A program made the position numbers and the translations under genes. 64,000 nucleotides of DNA, from the NCBI GenBank assembly GCA_963736575.1, contig CAVTPD010000003.1, forward strand, positions 1,426,001 to 1,490,000. The letters run 5' to 3'. How positions within the stretch are numbered: the first letter of the stretch is position 1; each line of letters begins with the position of its first letter. The notes under the pieces are model-generated. The model was not told where the DNA came from and did not search any database. It worked only from the letters and a program-made list of their open reading frames with translations. This DNA is from CAVTPD01 sp963736575. GTDB taxonomy: Bacteria; Bacteroidota; Bacteroidia; Cytophagales; JAAEPT01. Positions 60,925-64,000 of the stretch are shown one piece after another.

Positions 60925-61167
60925 CTAGATCATGCAGAACCCGGGCCTAGACGTCCGCCAGCTCCCTTTCGGAAATCTCTCCCTTTCGCGAGGAATGACG
61001 ATGTGCAGCTCGTCCGCCTGGCACTCGAACACCACCACTGTTTTTCCAGGCTCGACCGAGATGCCCAGGTTGGCCAGAACTCCATTCGGATTATTATGCA
61101 GGGCTTTGCGAAACGCAGGATCGCTCCATGCGGTCGCGATGATCTTAGGCGCTGAAAAAAAGCGTTT
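60925..61167 (-). pseudogene. Remnant resembling an NHLP / nitrile-hydratase-alpha leader domain
   Basis: 80 minus-strand codons without a start, reading APKIIATAWSDPAFRKALHN and continuing NPNGVLANLGISVEPGKTVV, ending after ELHIVIPRERE with a non-family tail. The pattern AWSDPAFR..L..NP...L..LGI....G matches the nitrile hydratase alpha-like leader peptides (NHLP) used for RiPP natural products, as well as the alpha subunit of nitrile hydratase. The N-terminal 20 residues normally present and any core peptide are absent, so it is probably a decayed fragment. The remaining 61168-61334 has no identifiable gene. Confidence 0.5.
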
Positions 61168-61334
61168 TTAAGCCGCTCTGTCAGCCGAAGATTTTCCGTT
61201 GGTCAGTGTTTTAGCACCCTAAGAGTTGCGAACCTCAACGGCGAAACGATTTGCCGCCACCACTTGTCGGGAACGGCGCCGCATCGGTAGTGTGCCTGGC
61301 ATGATGCCCCACCCAAAGACGGCACGAGCCTGAC

Positions 61335-62616
61335 ATGACGCCGAGCGCGCAAGACATCCTCGTGGCCGTCGATGACGGCTTTGCCGACCAGATCTCGCTC
61401 CTGCAAAAGCTGGTCGCGATACCGTCACAGCGCGGCGATGAGCACACGGCGCAGGAGGCCTTCGCGCGGGAGACGCGCAAGCGCGGCTATTCCACGGAGG
61501 TCTTCCCTATCGACCTCGATCTTATACGCGACCATCCCGGTTTCTCGCCCGCCACGATCTCCTACGACAATGTCGTCAACGTCGTCGCCACCCACCGGCC
61601 GCGGCACGAAACCGGCCGTTCGCTGATCCTCAACGGTCACATGGATGTCGTGCCCACCGGCCCCGTCGACATGTGGTCTCGCTCGCCCTACGCCCCGGAC
61701 ATCGATGGCGACTGGCTTTATGGCCGCGGTGCTGCGGACATGAAGGCCGGCCTCACCGCCAATATCGCCGCGCTCGACGCGCTGCGCCGCCTTGGGCTCC
61801 AGCCCGCGGCGACCGTCTACCTCCAGTCCGTCAGCGAGGAGGAGTGCACCGGCAACGGCGCGCTCGCCTGCCATGGCGCGCGGCTACACGGCGGACGCAG
61901 CCATCATTCCCGAGCCCGAGGACGACAAGCTGGTGCGCGCCAACACCGGCGTGCTGTGGTTCCGGATCACGGTCGCCGGCAAGCCCGTCCACGTGCGCGA
62001 TGCGGGTTTGGGCGCCAACGCCATCGAGGCGACATATACCGTCATCCGCGCGCTGCGCGACCTCGAACAGCGCTGGAACGATCTCAAGCGCGAGCACCGC
62101 CACTTCGAAACGCTCGACCACCCCATCAACTTCAATGTCGGCAAGATCGCGGGCGGCGACTGGGCCTCGTCCGTGCCTGCCTGGTGCGCCATCGACTGCC
62201 GGATCGCCATCTACCCCGGCGTTCCCGCAGCCGAGGCGGCAAGGGAGATCGAGGACGCCGTGATGGCCGCCGCACGCGGCGACGCCTACCTGTCCAATAC
62301 GCCGCCAACGATCGAATGGAACGGCTTCTTCGCGCAAGGATACGTACTGCAGGAGGGGTCCGACGCCGAAATCACCCTGGCGAAGGCGCACGTCGCCGCC
62401 CACCGCGCCCCGCTGGAGTTGTTCGTGACTCCCGGATACCTCGATGGTCGCGTGTTCGTGATCTACCAAGGCATACCATGCCTTGTGTACGGACCCGTTT
62501 CGGACAACATCCATGGCTTCGACGAGCGAGTGAGCCTGTCCTCGCTCCAGAGGGTCACGGGGACGATCGCCCTGTTCATTGCCGAGTGGTGTGGCGTCGA
62601 GCCCGTCACCGGCTGA
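61335..62616 (+). pseudogene. M20-family ArgE/DapE-type deacylase with one frameshift
   Basis: Zinc-dependent amidohydrolase. The first frame (61335 to about 61880) carries SLILNGHMDVVPTG with the metal-binding His and Asp, WLYGRGAADMKAG and SVSEEECTGNG with the catalytic Glu pair. One extra C at about 61873 shifts the frame; the continuation MARGYTADAAIIPEPEDDK through GKPVHVRDAG to CLVYGPVSDNIHGFDERV is in the frame ending at 62616. Together they make a standard ~427-residue enzyme. The substrate class cannot be defined; acetylornithine or succinyl-diaminopimelate type relatives. The single indel could be a sequence error. Confidence 0.87.
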
Positions 62617-62658
62617 CAAGCGAGCGGTCGCGGGACCGCATGGGTTGAGGGGATTGTC

Positions 62659-63374
62659 ATGGGAATGGCGTTTCGTCTGGCCATGGTGGTCGCGGTCGCG
62701 ATCGCTGTCGCGGGCTTCCTGGCCTGGCCCGGCCTCGACCAGCCCGATGCAAACCCGGCCAGCGCGACAGGGCTTACCGATGCGACCGGCGCACCGATTG
62801 ACGATTCGGCCGACTTCCAGGCCGTGCCCGGCATGGCAGGCGGCGCGTCACACGAGCTGGTGCGCTATGATATGCCGGCGCCCTCCACAACGCCGGTGCT
62901 GCCCGATGGCGTCACCGCATTGACGTTCGTGGACCTGTGGAAAGACGGCACGCTGACGATGCCCAACAAGCCCCGCATCGGCCGCCCGCCCGACACAGAA
63001 TTCCCCGCCGGCAGCACCGCCGAAGATATCACGAACTTCTTTCTCGACATCGACGACATGCGCTCGATGCAGCCAATGATCGGCAACGTCCGCGACGATC
63101 TGGACGGTACTCGCGTGCGCATGGCGGGTTACACGACGCCTGTCGGCTTCTCGCAGGATGAGACGGCGTTTCTGCTGGTGCCCGAACTCGGTGCCTGCAT
63201 CCACGTGCCCCCGCCCCCGCCCAACCAGATCGTCTACGTCCCCGAACCTAACGGCACTGCGCAGATGTTCGCGCCGGTCTGGGTCACGGGAACACTCAGG
63301 GTGGACCCGACTCCACCATACTGGCCGATGTCGGATACCGCCTCGACGACGTAAACGTCGAGCCGTACAAGTAG
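62659..63374 (+). pseudogene. DUF3299-family exported protein with a 3' frameshift
   Basis: Membrane-anchored or exported protein with an N-terminal helix (about residues 5-24) and a DUF3299 domain (about 85-235; VRMAGYTTPVGF, ETAFLLVPELGACIHVPPPP, NQIVYV), a family near periplasmic copper or metal proteins. The listed frame runs out of family sequence at about 63308; shifting by one base restores DSTILADVGYRLDDVNVEPYK and the stop at 63372-63374. It is the third GC-rich gene in a row with a single-base lesion. Confidence 0.8.
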
Positions 63375-63412
63375 GGTTGGCGCCTTCCCGGGAACGACCG
63401 ACGCGCTCGAAC

Positions 63413-63898
63413 TCAGGCGTCCTCGCCGTCAGGGGCTGCAACCTCCTCCAGATCCGCCAGCAGCGTGTGCAAGGCGGCGAGCCGCGTCTCGCCGTAGCGG
63501 GACTTGAGCGCCTCCGCCGTTTTCCGCCAGGAGCATTGCGCCGCCGCCACCGTTGCGTGCCCATGCTCTGTCAAGCTCAACCGACGCTCCCGACGGTCGT
63601 CACCCGGGCAGGTCTGAACGAGGGCGGCCGCCCGCATCCGCTCCACGGTGCGCGACAGCGTCGTCCTGTCCGTGCCGACCCGGTCGGCCAGCGCGGAGAG
63701 CGTCACCGGCGCCTCGCGCTTCAGCGCCGAAAGCACGGCATAAGTGACGATCGACACGCCGTGCTCTGCGAGCGCGGTGTCGTACATGGTGGTGATCTGC
63801 CGGGCGATGCGACGCAGCCGCAAGCAGGTGCACGGCAGCGATCGCGCTTCGTCGGCGCACACCGCCTCTGCAGTCAAGTCCATCGACTTCTGGTCCAT
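63413..63898 (-). CDS. MarR-family transcriptional regulator
   Basis: 161-aa winged-helix regulator, normally a dimer that responds to small phenolic or similar ligands. The N-terminal tail contains an unusual CADEARSLPCTCLRLRR segment with three Cys that could be redox or metal sensing. The winged helix spans about residues 50-115: VLSALKREAPVTLSALADRV, DRTTLSRTVERM (recognition helix) and DDRRERRLSLTEHG (wing). The gene is divergent from the next start codon at 63958, and may control it. Operator not identified. Confidence 0.9.
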   Translation of the reverse strand: MDQKSMDLTAEAVCADEARSLPCTCLRLRRIARQITTMYDTALAEHGVSIVTYAVLSALKREAPVTLSALADRVGTDRTTLSRTVERMRAAALVQTCPGDDRRERRLSLTEHGHATVAAAQCSWRKTAEALKSRYGETRLAALHTLLADLEEVAAPDGEDA

Positions 63899-63957
63899 GG
63901 TCCGAATATAGGGTGGCCAAAGCCGGTCCGCACCGGTGCTGCGCCCGGAGATGCACG

Positions 63958-64000
63958 ATGACCGACCATGCCGCCATTACCGCAGAAGACTTCGCCACGA
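63958..64000 (+). CDS. Start of a further gene (partial)
   Basis: ATG at 63958 opens MTDHAAITAEDFAT and remains open to the window edge. The gene is divergent from the MarR regulator, a usual layout for MarR targets. Too short to identify. Confidence 0.4.
   Translation, partial: MTDHAAITAEDFAT

Noticed and set aside
61203..63998. Many long open frames on both strands in the GC-rich end
   Set aside because: High GC removes stop codons by chance. Only frames with family motifs (M20, DUF3299, MarR) were kept; the rest are shadows.

Overview
The window is mostly an AT-rich chromosomal segment of a member of Bacteroidota, most likely Flavobacteriales. The signs are secreted proteins with C-terminal type IX secretion sorting domains (323-2104, 7322-11728), a fused aspartokinase/homoserine dehydrogenase in a thrABC operon, a TonB-dependent receptor behind an ECF sigma factor, the MoxR/DUF58/DUF4129/SpoIIM membrane cluster typical of the phylum, and a THUMP-like methyltransferase. 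No rRNA, tRNA or CRISPR array was seen.

Layout. 0-13 kb: secreted S1 protease, OmpA lipoprotein, DUF4139 protein, an asd-methyltransferase pair, a giant lamin-tail surface protein, small housekeeping genes. 13-16.7 kb: a small exported protein, a GIY-YIG protein, a tandem 447-bp repeat with hairpins, and a two-gene membrane operon of unknown function. 16.7-25.4 kb: thrABC, a toxin-antitoxin pair bounded by 24-bp direct repeats, uvrA. 25.6-42.4 kb: sigma factor, TonB receptor, mazG, idi, nitrilase, def, ruvX, hemerythrin protein, dps, a VWA/MoxR pair, a fatty-acid desaturase and an ammonium transporter. 42.5-53 kb: radical SAM protein, a DUF559 nuclease gene embedded in a tandem-repeat array with terminal inverted repeats, then the MoxR cluster (two of its genes carry frameshifts) and RDD/membrane proteins.

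53-58.9 kb is the most unusual part. It holds an intact REP-associated tyrosine transposase (RAYT), a broken near-identical copy, an internally deleted element and remnants of two more, all with GC-rich hairpins at their ends in an AT-rich background. Each of the three well-defined elements is followed directly by a short C-terminal coding tail and then a complete gene. In one case that gene is a PoNi-type immunity protein whose ATG overlaps the stop codon of the tail. This looks like a graveyard of polymorphic-toxin tips with surviving immunity genes, separated by RAYT elements.

59.2-60.5 kb holds a GH13 alpha-amylase gene that stops abruptly. From about position 60540 to the end the DNA is high-GC and proteobacterial in character, probably alphaproteobacterial: an IS630 transposase fragment, a remnant resembling an NHLP/nitrile-hydratase leader domain, an M20 deacylase, a DUF3299 protein and a MarR regulator. 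Three of these contain single-base frameshifts. The join lies inside a gene and may be an assembly chimera, so that end should not be read as part of the flavobacterial chromosome without checking.
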